Virus record (IMG/VR): IMGVR_UViG_3300027788_000036
Span: 1 to 36,089 of that record
DNA: 36,089 bases
Strand: one strand, 5' to 3'
DNA from: a virus
Both the position numbers and the translations under genes were made by a program. The notes under the pieces are model-generated. The model was not told the origin of the DNA. It searched no databases and saw only the letters and a program-made list of their open reading frames with translations. Positions within the stretch are counted from its first letter, which is position 1. The number at the start of each line of letters is the position of its first letter. Below are positions 4,048 to 12,794 of this stretch, one piece after another.

Positions 4048-4773
4048 ATGGCTAGAATAAGTTCATATCCCTTTGATACTAATATAACAGGAGACGATGC
4101 GTGGATAGGTACAGACTCATCTAATAAACTGACTAAACAATTTACTGCTAGCGCAGTGGCTAGATTTATAAACCTTACAGGTAAAATATCTATTGGCGGC
4201 CAAATGAATTTCAAATGGTCTGATACACAAAATGGTGGACCAGGTACTATATCTAGAACTGGCGGCGGTGGTTCAGGTCTTGCGTTTAATACAATAACTC
4301 AAATGCGTATTTCTGTTACAGAAACAAGCAAAGAAAATGTTGTAGCGTTTTTAACATACATAATAGGTAAACCTATATTGTTAGGCCAAGGAGATCAAAT
4401 CAGCCAATTCGGTCATTATACTATAGCTTCATACGTAGTTGATCCACTCGACGCTACTTATTACATAGCTAATCTAACTTACATCGGAGGAAATGGTGTC
4501 ATTGCTGCTCAAGGTACAATATATACTATAGTACACTTCAATATAACTAGCGGTGGTACTGACGTAGGTTTAACACAAATCTTTAACCCAGCATCTACTC
4601 AATGGGTAATTAACAATACAACAGGTAAAGCTGATGCTTCTGTTACTCTTGTTAATAATCAAGGCGCTGGCGCAACAAACGAAATTATATACGGATGCGT
4701 AACGTATACTAACGCAACAACAATAACTGTAGACTTCGACCAAGCAGTAGCTGGGTCTTCGTTCTTAAACTAA
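4048..4773 (+). CDS. Tail appendage protein with the same N-terminal anchor, 241 residues
   Basis: Residues 1-45 (MARISSYPFDTNITGDDAWI, then GTDSSNK, then FTASAVARFINL) match a segment I know as frequent at the start of marine phage tail proteins. It is also present in the preceding gene and, more loosely, in the 999-residue protein. The body is beta-rich with glycine loops (RTGGGGSG at about 71-78) and ends FDQAVAGSSFLN. It is probably a trimeric fibre or tip subunit held to the tail by the anchor. No enzymatic motif is visible. Confidence 0.55.
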   Translation: MARISSYPFDTNITGDDAWIGTDSSNKLTKQFTASAVARFINLTGKISIGGQMNFKWSDTQNGGPGTISRTGGGGSGLAFNTITQMRISVTETSKENVVAFLTYIIGKPILLGQGDQISQFGHYTIASYVVDPLDATYYIANLTYIGGNGVIAAQGTIYTIVHFNITSGGTDVGLTQIFNPASTQWVINNTTGKADASVTLVNNQGAGATNEIIYGCVTYTNATTITVDFDQAVAGSSFLN

Positions 4774-4811
4774 AAAAAAACAACTCTAACTCATACTTAA
4801 AAAATTAAACT

Positions 4812-7361
4812 ATGCCTATTCAATATTTCTGTGGTATTACCATGAACCAAAACTCGATCGTAACACCGGTTATAGATCCAGTAAATACCGCGCCTAGCGT
4901 AGGTACTGAAGTCGAAGGACAACAATATTACGATACATCAACAAATTTAATGTATTTCTGGAACGGAACTTCATGGGTGACTATGGATGGTTCTGGATCT
5001 GGTGTATCAACACTTGCTATTGGAAACTCTGCTGTTAACGCGGCTGGTGTAAATGCCGGTTTAACTTTAAGTGGTGCTACAGGTGCTGTAACTCTTACTC
5101 CTAAAATATACGGTGGTGGTGCTAATGTTGGTTTTGTTCCAACTGGCGGTGCTGCTGGAACCTTTTTAAGAGGTGATGGTGTCTTTGCTACTCCTGCAGG
5201 TGGAGGAACAATGTCTTCATGGAAATTAGCAGCAAATACTGGAACTACTTTTGATATAGTAGACGGAGCAATCGCGTCGTTTGCGGCTACCGCAGGTAGC
5301 GGTATTAACACAGCTGTATCAAACCCTACTGGAACCACTGGTTTAGTAGGTATTGAAATGGATATTAATAATTTAACAACAGCTGTTGCAGTAAAAACTG
5401 ATTTCTTAGCTTTCTCTGATGAAAGCGAAACTGGTGATCCAACTAGAAAAGTGACTATCGAAGATGTATTAGCTCTTGGTGGTTTTTTAGCCGGTGTTGT
5501 AGCTGGTGATGGTCTTATTGAAACTAACGGTGCCACTACTAATCCTACTATATCTGTAGATTACGCAGGCGCTGATAATATTATTTTATCTGCTGCTGCT
5601 GCAGTAACTCCTGTTGGAGCTGATACTATAATGATAAATGATGATACTGACGGTGATGTTAAACAAGCATTGATATCAAACTTACCTTTTGATTCTTATG
5701 ACTCATGGAACCTAGCTGGCTCAGCAGGTACTCCTCAAGTAATATCTAGTGGAAATACAGCTACATTTTTAGGTTATGCACAAGACGATGCTCTTGCTGG
5801 TATCGCAACAGTTGCATCAGCTACAGATAGTTTAAAAATAGGATTAGATCAAAGTAAAATCCTAGCAGTAACTACAGCTGGTGATACAGATTATATTCTT
5901 ATATCTGATGTAACCACTGATGCAAACGAAAGAGTACCTGTTAGAAATTTAACATTAGATCAATGGGGTAATGCCGCAGGTAATGTTAGCATGGGTACTA
6001 GCCATAAAATAGTTGCAATGGCAGATCCAACTGCTGCTCAAGACGCTGCTACAAAAGCTTACGTTGATAGTTTAGTTGTTGGAGGTTTAACTTTTAGAGG
6101 AACATTCAATGCTTCGACTGGTCAAATACTTTCTGGAACATATTTCGTGGCAGGAGCTGGTAATGAAGTTTATTTATATCAAGTTAATACAGGTGTTTTT
6201 CAACCTTCAGCTGCAAGGATAGCTATAGACACAGGTGATTACTATATAGCGCAAGTTGCTGGTAATTTCTACGGAAGCTCTGGTACTGGTACATGTTCTA
6301 CAGTTCAAGGATTAGATATTGGGGATTCAATTATAGCAGTAGACGACGCTGCGGCAAACTCTTCTGTTTGTTCTGATTGGTCAATTGTTCAATCTGATGA
6401 AGGTGTTGCTAGTTTTACAAATGCTTTTGGCACATTTATAACAGGTACTAACAATCTAGGCGCATCAGGCGCTGTTACTTTAGGAACTATAGACTTAGTT
6501 AATAACACACCATTAAACGCTCCTACTTCTGCTAACTTTTATAGAGGTGATGGAAACTGGGTTACTCCTAGTACTAATGATCAAACAATTTCAGGTAGCG
6601 GATCAGATAACACTGACTCTGGCGTTACATTAAGTGATAGTGGCGGAACTGTTTTAATATTAGGTGCTGGTAACATAACAGCTGCCCAAACAGGTAATAC
6701 AATTACTTTAACTGGTACAGACACGGTTTCTTCTGTAGGTGTTAGCGCTAGTCAAAACGGACTAGCAATATCTCCAACAACAGGAAACGTTAAAGTTAAC
6801 ATTGATATCAATAGCATGGTTGATGGTAACGCTGCTGTTGGTTCATCGGATTTTTTAATGTTTAACGATGTTTCAGAATCTAAAAACCTTAGATGTAGAG
6901 TTTCAGATATTCTTGCTTTAGCTCCTCAAGGAGATATTACAAGTGTTGTAGCTTCTGCACTACCAGCAGCGCTAGGTATTAGCGTAACTAGTTCAACAGG
7001 TCCAATACCTGTAGTTGGTCTTGATATTACAGGCTTATCAACAGGAGCACCAGCATCAGGAGATTTTATAGCAATGTATGATATCTCAGGTACACCAGAA
7101 AACAAAAAAGTTACGGTTGCCAGTCTAGCTCCTATAATAAGAAAAGCAAGTACTTATGTTGAAACAATAACTAGTTTTCAAGAAGTTGATCACAATTTAG
7201 GTAGCTATGATGTTATGGTTCAATTATACAATGCAACTACTTATGAAACTGTAGAAGCATGCGTTGAGAGAACTACTACAGATAGTGTTACAATAGCAGG
7301 TTCAGCGTTTCCATCAGGTGACATTAGAGTGCTAGTTTCTCTTTGTGATCAAGGAGCATAA
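4812..7361 (+). CDS. Large tail fibre protein, 849 residues
   Basis: The N-terminal part carries YYDTSTNLMYFWNGTSWVTM, a short segment often found near the base of phage fibre proteins. The shaft is low in charge and rich in Gly, Ala, Ser, Thr and Val, and includes two connector motifs, FLRGDGVFATP (about residue 118) and FYRGDGNWVTP (about 576). The C-terminal ~75 residues (EVDHNLGSYDVMVQLYNATT region) are a compact tip domain with conserved-looking DVMVQLYN and VRTT-like strands. I started at ATG 4812; an ATG ten codons later is possible. It probably reads the host surface together with the two longer fibre proteins downstream. Confidence 0.65.
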   Translation: MPIQYFCGITMNQNSIVTPVIDPVNTAPSVGTEVEGQQYYDTSTNLMYFWNGTSWVTMDGSGSGVSTLAIGNSAVNAAGVNAGLTLSGATGAVTLTPKIYGGGANVGFVPTGGAAGTFLRGDGVFATPAGGGTMSSWKLAANTGTTFDIVDGAIASFAATAGSGINTAVSNPTGTTGLVGIEMDINNLTTAVAVKTDFLAFSDESETGDPTRKVTIEDVLALGGFLAGVVAGDGLIETNGATTNPTISVDYAGADNIILSAAAAVTPVGADTIMINDDTDGDVKQALISNLPFDSYDSWNLAGSAGTPQVISSGNTATFLGYAQDDALAGIATVASATDSLKIGLDQSKILAVTTAGDTDYILISDVTTDANERVPVRNLTLDQWGNAAGNVSMGTSHKIVAMADPTAAQDAATKAYVDSLVVGGLTFRGTFNASTGQILSGTYFVAGAGNEVYLYQVNTGVFQPSAARIAIDTGDYYIAQVAGNFYGSSGTGTCSTVQGLDIGDSIIAVDDAAANSSVCSDWSIVQSDEGVASFTNAFGTFITGTNNLGASGAVTLGTIDLVNNTPLNAPTSANFYRGDGNWVTPSTNDQTISGSGSDNTDSGVTLSDSGGTVLILGAGNITAAQTGNTITLTGTDTVSSVGVSASQNGLAISPTTGNVKVNIDINSMVDGNAAVGSSDFLMFNDVSESKNLRCRVSDILALAPQGDITSVVASALPAALGISVTSSTGPIPVVGLDITGLSTGAPASGDFIAMYDISGTPENKKVTVASLAPIIRKASTYVETITSFQEVDHNLGSYDVMVQLYNATTYETVEACVERTTTDSVTIAGSAFPSGDIRVLVSLCDQGA

Positions 7362-7381
7362 TAATTAAATCAAATATATAA

Positions 7382-10300
7382 ATGGCGACAATAAATTATT
7401 GTAATTATGAAATAAAAGGAACGTTAACTACCACCAGTACAATAACAGCTGGTGGTATAATAACGGCTCCAGGTGGTAATTCTACTCAATGGAACACAAG
7501 TTACGATAATTCTATAACAGGCTTTAGTGACTCTGGTAGTTCTACTATAACTCTTACGCTTACGCAACTAGATGGTGGAACATTAACTACATCATTTAGT
7601 AATCCGCAAGGTACAGTAACATCTGTAACAGTGTCAGGGTCAAGTGGTATATCAGGAAGTGGTACAGTTACAACCTCAGGTTCTATTGGACTTACAAATT
7701 CAGATAAAGGCTCTTCTCAAAACATATTTAAAAATATAGCATCTGATTCAGGTACTGCAGTTGCTGATAACAACAGTGATACTTTATCTATTGTTGGTGG
7801 TACTAATGTTACTACTGCTATTGTTGCCGATGTTTTAACAATAACAGCTACAGATACTACTACAAATAATTATTTAACAGGATTATCTTGGAGCACAAGT
7901 ACAGGAGTTCTTAGTGCTACGCGAAGTGGTTTAAGTACTTTAACCGTAGATTTAGACGGTAGATACGCATTAAACACTGTAGTTACAGGTGTAACAAGTG
8001 TAGGACTTACTTCCTCAGGTGATGCACTACAAATTACAAACACACCTATTACATCAACTGGTAACTTAGGTATAAGTTTTCAAGGTGACACAGACGAATA
8101 CATAAATGGTGAAGGTGATTTAGTATCTTTTCCAGCTATCCCACAAGGAGACATTACAGCAGTTACTGCAGGATCAGGATTAACAGGTGGCGGAACATCT
8201 GGCGCTGTAACATTAAATGTTGGTGCAGGTAATTTAATTGATGTAACTTCTACTGCGGTAAACGTTGATTTATCAGAGTTGGCTAGTGCTACAGGAGATA
8301 TGGTAGCAACTGATGGGTTTGCAATAACCAATGCCTCTGGTGGTCAGTTTAAAATGGTACCAAGTTTAGTTCCTAATAATTTATTTCCAAATGACGCTGG
8401 TTATATAACCTCATCTTCATTGCCAACTGTAAGCAATGCTACAATAACTGTAACTACAGGAACAGGTTTAGACGGAGCAACATCATTTACTCTTAATCAA
8501 TCTAGTTCAGCATCCATAGGATTAACTTTAGATTTATCAGAATTTACTGATATGACTGCGGCAATGACTAAAACTGATGAATTTATAGTGTTAGACTCTG
8601 GTGCAGAGCGTAGAAAAGCTTCAGGTGAAATAGATATAAGCTTATTTAATAATGATTCAGGATTTACATCATTTGCGGAACCAGGTATATTTTCAGGTGG
8701 TGGTACGCCAACTTTAGCATCAGGCGTTACAGGTCTGGAAATTCGTACATTAATAGGTGCAGGTACAAGTTCTAGCGCAGGAGTAACATCAGTTGCAACT
8801 GGCACTGGATTAACTGGTGGAACAATTACTTCTACAGGAACTTTAAGTTTAGCAACTGCTGGCGCAGGCGCTGGAGCATACGGATCAACTTCTAATAGTA
8901 CTAAAATAGATACTATAACTCTTGATGCTTATGGTAGAGTAACTGCTGTAGCTACAGGAGCAACTGGTCAAGTAAATACTGTTGCAACTGGAAATAGTTC
9001 TACTTTAGTTACTAACGGAACAACAACTGTAACATTAACACCAAATACAGGTACAGTAAGTTCTTCTTCAGCAAACTTAGCAACAGGAGCACAAATACAA
9101 ACAGCAATTGATTCAGCTACGACTGGAGCCTTAAAATTTGTAAGCGAATGGGATGCATCAGGTTTAAACGGTGGTTCACCAGATTTAAGGGTAGCATCAA
9201 CTCATGTACCAGGTAGTTATTATATAGTAAGTGTAGCTGGTGGTTCAACACCAAATGGATCAGGTACAACACCAAACAGTTGGGCTATAGGAGATTGGTG
9301 TGTTAGAGCTGATTTAGCTACAGATACATGGCAAAAAATTGATAACACACAAGTTGGTAATGTAACAGGCACTAGTTCAGCAACTAGAGTTGCGGTATGG
9401 GCAGATCAAACAAGTATTGGTGGAGATGGAGATTTAACTTTTGATGGTAGTAATTTAACCGTTGGTGGAATTGTAAATTCAACAGGTGGTAATTCTACAG
9501 AATGGAATACAGCTTACGATAATCAAATTACAGCGTTTACAGATTCAGGTAGTTCTACAGTAACATTAACTCTTACACAACAAGACGGTGGTACTTTAAC
9601 TACTTCATTTGCTATACCTCAAGGTGATATTACAAATGTAAGCACTACATCACCTATAACAGGTGGAGGATCAAGTGGATCAGTGACTATCGCGCATGCA
9701 GCTTCAGGGGTTACCGCAGCAAGTTATACAGCGGCAACAATTGCAGTAAATGCAACTGGGCACATAACTTCTGCTTCAAGTAATACTATACCTACAAATA
9801 CTAACCAACTTACTAATGGTTCAGGATATATAACATCTTCATCAACTAGTACCCTTTCAAACAAAAGCGGTAATATATCACAATGGACTAATGATTCAGG
9901 ATATATAACTTCGTCTTCATTACCATCTGTTGGTAACGGTCAAATAGACGGAAGAACTTCAGGTAATGGATTAAGTGGTTCTATGGATGCAACTGCAAAT
10001 CAAAGTGGTAACACTACATTTACAGTAACTTCAAATGCAACAACTGCTGCCACAGCAAGTACTATAGCTTATAGAGATTCTAGTGCAGATATTAATGCAA
10101 GATTGTTTAGATCAAATTATACTAATCAAAGTACAATATCTGGAGCAATAGCTTATAGAGTTAGTGCAACAGACAACTACATACGTTTTTGCAATAGTCC
10201 TTCTGCTATTAGAACTTTTATAGGTGCAGGTACTTCATCCTCGACAGGTACAGTTACTTCTGTAGGATATACTCATGGTGGAAACGCATTTACTGTAGGC

Positions 10301-11905
10301 GGTCAACCAGTAACAAGCAGTGGCACAATTGCTGTTACAATGGCAGGATCTGCTTCTCAGTATGTAAATGGCGCAGGTAATTTAACTACTTTTCCAAGTA
10401 TACCTCAAGGAGACATTACAGGCGTAACAGCTGGTACAGGAATGAGTGGTGGAGGAACAAGTGGTACAGTTACATTAAATTGTACTGTAACCGGTGATAC
10501 TGGTGTTCCAGCTATATTAAGCAATGGAACATCACCAAGTTTAAATAGTGGTATTACTGCAGGAGAAATTAGAAATTTAATTGGTGCAGGAACATCAAGT
10601 AGTTCAGGCGTAGTAGCTGTGCAAACTGCTGGTACTGTAAGTGGTCTAACTTTAACTGGAGGAATAATAACTGGTTCAGGTACTGTTACTTTAGGTGGAA
10701 CGTTATCTTTAACGTCAGCTAATGTAACCTCTGGATTAGGATTTACTCCTTATAATGCAACAAATCCTGCTGGGTATACAACCAACACAGGTACAACAAC
10801 CGCAGGTAACACACAAACGTTTACTGGCAAAAGTGGTAATATTAGTCAATGGACTAATGACTCAGGATATTCTACCACGACTGGAACTGTAACGCCTAGT
10901 AGTACAGATACTTTTACTAATAAGAGTGGAAACATTTCTCAATGGACTAATAACTCAGGTTATGTAACTAGTTCAGGTAATACCACTATAGGAACATCAA
11001 CTAACATTGGTATTAGTGCAGGCGGTGCAGTTCTATCTACTGTAAGTTTAACACAAGGTGTTATAACTGCGTTTACTACTAGAACAATGACATTAGCTAA
11101 CTTGGGCTATACAGGTGCAACTAATGCTAATTACATTACCAATAACAATCAATTAACAAACGGTTCAGGATACACTACTAATACGGGTACAACTACTGCA
11201 AGTAATACACAAACATTCACTAATAAATCAGGTAATATATCACAATGGACTAATAATAGCGGATACACTACTAATACGGGAGATATAACAGCAGTTACTG
11301 CAGGAACAGGTATGACAGGTGGTGGAACATCCGGTAGTGTTACATTAAATGTTATCGGTGGTGATGGTATAACTGCAAACTCTAACGATATAGCGGTAGA
11401 CAGTACAGTTGTAAGAACATCAGGTAATCAAAGTATATCCGGAAAATTTACCGCAGATAGTATAGCTTATACACCGGTACAAATTTCTGTCGGTTACAAC
11501 GATAACCCTTTTGGAACGCAGCCGGGGTCGTCTATAAAATTACTGAGTTTATCAGGTGGAAATAGTGCAACTTCAAGTGTTTCATCACCGCCAACAGGTG
11601 CTTATTATGTAGCACCGCAAGCGGGAAGAATTAAACAAGTTGTTTTAAGAAATGTAGGAACTACACCAACTAGCCATAGTACAAGAATAAAATTATACAA
11701 AAACGGAGCTAACACTTACACAAGTAGTTACGCAACAGGAACATCAACAAATGCAGTAGGTTGGTATGTTGATTTTGACGATATAAATCACGATTTTAGC
11801 CAATACGATAGAATTCAACTTGCTTTTCAAGGTTCTAACTCTAATACTGATTGGGAAAAGTTTAATCTAACACTTGTAATTCAATATGAAGATTATGAAT
11901 ATTAA
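7382..11905 (+). CDS. Very large repetitive tail fibre protein, 1507 residues
   Basis: The shaft is a long Gly/Ser/Thr-rich beta-structured region with recurrent modules: four copies of KSGNISQWTN[DN]SGY, three of a QGDITAVTAG..LTGGG-type unit, and a long-range duplication of the GGNSTQWNTSYDN segment (about residues 31-80 and again near 701-750). The last ~140 residues change composition (more aromatic and charged, e.g. YYVAPQAGRIKQVVLRNVG and a DFDDINHDF stretch) and look like a globular beta-sandwich receptor-binding tip. The start is preceded by AAATCAAAT, the context shared by several late genes. Binding target is unknown. Confidence 0.65.
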   Translation: MATINYCNYEIKGTLTTTSTITAGGIITAPGGNSTQWNTSYDNSITGFSDSGSSTITLTLTQLDGGTLTTSFSNPQGTVTSVTVSGSSGISGSGTVTTSGSIGLTNSDKGSSQNIFKNIASDSGTAVADNNSDTLSIVGGTNVTTAIVADVLTITATDTTTNNYLTGLSWSTSTGVLSATRSGLSTLTVDLDGRYALNTVVTGVTSVGLTSSGDALQITNTPITSTGNLGISFQGDTDEYINGEGDLVSFPAIPQGDITAVTAGSGLTGGGTSGAVTLNVGAGNLIDVTSTAVNVDLSELASATGDMVATDGFAITNASGGQFKMVPSLVPNNLFPNDAGYITSSSLPTVSNATITVTTGTGLDGATSFTLNQSSSASIGLTLDLSEFTDMTAAMTKTDEFIVLDSGAERRKASGEIDISLFNNDSGFTSFAEPGIFSGGGTPTLASGVTGLEIRTLIGAGTSSSAGVTSVATGTGLTGGTITSTGTLSLATAGAGAGAYGSTSNSTKIDTITLDAYGRVTAVATGATGQVNTVATGNSSTLVTNGTTTVTLTPNTGTVSSSSANLATGAQIQTAIDSATTGALKFVSEWDASGLNGGSPDLRVASTHVPGSYYIVSVAGGSTPNGSGTTPNSWAIGDWCVRADLATDTWQKIDNTQVGNVTGTSSATRVAVWADQTSIGGDGDLTFDGSNLTVGGIVNSTGGNSTEWNTAYDNQITAFTDSGSSTVTLTLTQQDGGTLTTSFAIPQGDITNVSTTSPITGGGSSGSVTIAHAASGVTAASYTAATIAVNATGHITSASSNTIPTNTNQLTNGSGYITSSSTSTLSNKSGNISQWTNDSGYITSSSLPSVGNGQIDGRTSGNGLSGSMDATANQSGNTTFTVTSNATTAATASTIAYRDSSADINARLFRSNYTNQSTISGAIAYRVSATDNYIRFCNSPSAIRTFIGAGTSSSTGTVTSVGYTHGGNAFTVGGQPVTSSGTIAVTMAGSASQYVNGAGNLTTFPSIPQGDITGVTAGTGMSGGGTSGTVTLNCTVTGDTGVPAILSNGTSPSLNSGITAGEIRNLIGAGTSSSSGVVAVQTAGTVSGLTLTGGIITGSGTVTLGGTLSLTSANVTSGLGFTPYNATNPAGYTTNTGTTTAGNTQTFTGKSGNISQWTNDSGYSTTTGTVTPSSTDTFTNKSGNISQWTNNSGYVTSSGNTTIGTSTNIGISAGGAVLSTVSLTQGVITAFTTRTMTLANLGYTGATNANYITNNNQLTNGSGYTTNTGTTTASNTQTFTNKSGNISQWTNNSGYTTNTGDITAVTAGTGMTGGGTSGSVTLNVIGGDGITANSNDIAVDSTVVRTSGNQSISGKFTADSIAYTPVQISVGYNDNPFGTQPGSSIKLLSLSGGNSATSSVSSPPTGAYYVAPQAGRIKQVVLRNVGTTPTSHSTRIKLYKNGANTYTSSYATGTSTNAVGWYVDFDDINHDFSQYDRIQLAFQGSNSNTDWEKFNLTLVIQYEDYEY

Positions 11906-11917
11906 ATCAAATAAATT

Positions 11918-12391
11918 ATGCAATTAGATACTTATAATATAGAAACAGACGGACAAGTAAGATATGTCAATGGAGGAATGGAATTTGTTCCTTACATGCA
12001 AGGTACAGAAGATGAAAAATATATGGAATACATAAATCATGTAATGGATTTAAAATGGGGTGACTATAAATTGTATTTAGTAGGAGGAATATTAGAAGGT
12101 TGGAAAACAACTGATATTGATATCTGTGTAACAGGAACTATAGGTGATGACTTATCAGGTTTAATGGAGCAAGCACATCAATTAGGTCCAATTGATATAT
12201 TTTATGTAGAATCTTTAGAAAAAATAAAAGGTAACAAGCATAGAATTTGGGAATTTGCAAAGTGTAGAGACATGGTAATACCCGGTTCAAGATTACACGG
12301 AAAATGGAAAATGGATGGTTTGTTTTGGATGACAGAAAAATTTGACGCAAAAGGTAGAACATATAGCAAAGAACCGTTGCTACTTAATTAA
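11918..12391 (+). CDS. Small nucleotidyltransferase-like protein, 157 residues
   Basis: Residues 53-71 read YLVGGILEGWKTTDIDICV. This gives the minimal nucleotidyltransferase signature: a GG pair (56-57), eight residues, then D66-x-D68. A third acidic candidate is D93 in IDIFYV on the next hydrophobic strand. Length fits a single-domain enzyme of the Pol-beta-like superfamily, which transfer nucleoside monophosphates to proteins, nucleic acids or small molecules. It lies between two tail-fibre genes, 12 bases after the larger one, and is followed by a hairpin and a new promoter. The substrate is unknown. It could modify a virion protein or a host molecule. The motif is visible, but activity is inferred. 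Confidence 0.55.
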   Translation: MQLDTYNIETDGQVRYVNGGMEFVPYMQGTEDEKYMEYINHVMDLKWGDYKLYLVGGILEGWKTTDIDICVTGTIGDDLSGLMEQAHQLGPIDIFYVESLEKIKGNKHRIWEFAKCRDMVIPGSRLHGKWKMDGLFWMTEKFDAKGRTYSKEPLLLN

Positions 12392-12426
12392 AGTAAAAAT
12401 AACCTAAAACAAGTGATAATACAAAT

Positions 12427-12443
12427 ACACCCTGCTAGGGTGT
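12427..12443 (+). terminator. Perfect 7-bp hairpin, possible weak terminator
   Basis: ACACCCT (12427-12433) pairs perfectly with AGGGTGT (12437-12443) around the loop GCT. Only a short A/T stretch follows (TTAATTT), not a clean T-run, so termination may be partial. It sits between the nucleotidyltransferase-like gene and the next promoter. Confidence 0.5.
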
Positions 12444-12459
12444 TTAATTTAAAAAGTAT

Positions 12460-12467
12460 TATATTTG
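12460..12467 (+). promoter_or_regulatory. Host-like (Bacteroidetes) promoter -7 box
   Basis: TATATTTG matches the Bacteroidetes housekeeping -7 consensus TAnnTTTG. It lies 17 bases after the hairpin and 39 bases before the ATG at 12507. A clear -33 TTG is not visible, so strength is uncertain. It would start transcription of the coiled-coil gene and the 999-residue fibre gene. Confidence 0.5.
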
Positions 12468-12506
12468 TAGAATATAAATAATGTTAAACAATTAAAATTC
12501 AATCAA

Positions 12507-12794
12507 ATGGCAAAACAATTAGAAAAACAAGAATTAAAATCAATTCAAGACGCACAACTTAACTTTAATAAAAGCAAAATGCAATTAGCTGACAACGCTT
12601 TGCAGCAACAAGCTATTATAAAAGAAATTGATGAAATTAAATCTAATTTCGCAGTATTAGAACAAGATTTAATTAAGAAGTACGGACAAGATAGCAGTAT
12701 CAACATGGAAACCGGTGAGGTAAAAAGTGGTGATGAAGTAAAGGCTGATGAAAAAGCAAAAGAAAATAGTAAACCACTAGAAAAAGTAGAATAA
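12507..12794 (+). CDS. Small coiled-coil protein, 95 residues
   Basis: Residues 1-60 are a continuous helix rich in Gln, Lys, Glu and Leu (MAKQLEKQELKSIQDAQLNF, later AIIKEIDEIKSNFAVLEQDL) with coiled-coil periodicity. The end is a charged, disordered tail (KADEKAKENSKPLEKVE). Proteins of this type occur beside virion genes in uncultured marine phages, with no assigned role. The stop overlaps the next ATG by one base (TAATG), so it is coupled to the 999-residue fibre. It could be a fibre assembly chaperone or an internal scaffold, judging by context only. Confidence 0.55.
   Translation: MAKQLEKQELKSIQDAQLNFNKSKMQLADNALQQQAIIKEIDEIKSNFAVLEQDLIKKYGQDSSINMETGEVKSGDEVKADEKAKENSKPLEKVE

Noticed and set aside
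4928-5536. Long antisense frame under the 849-residue fibre gene (and similar ones at 8080-8805, 13429-13686, 15019-15309)
   Set aside because: Rich in Pro, Val and Ala, as expected from reading Gly/Thr/Ala-rich fibre codons backwards. No start context or neighbours support expression.
9860-11270. Direct repeats that could suggest a CRISPR array
   Set aside because: They are in-frame protein repeats of a fibre shaft, irregularly spaced and divergent at the DNA level.
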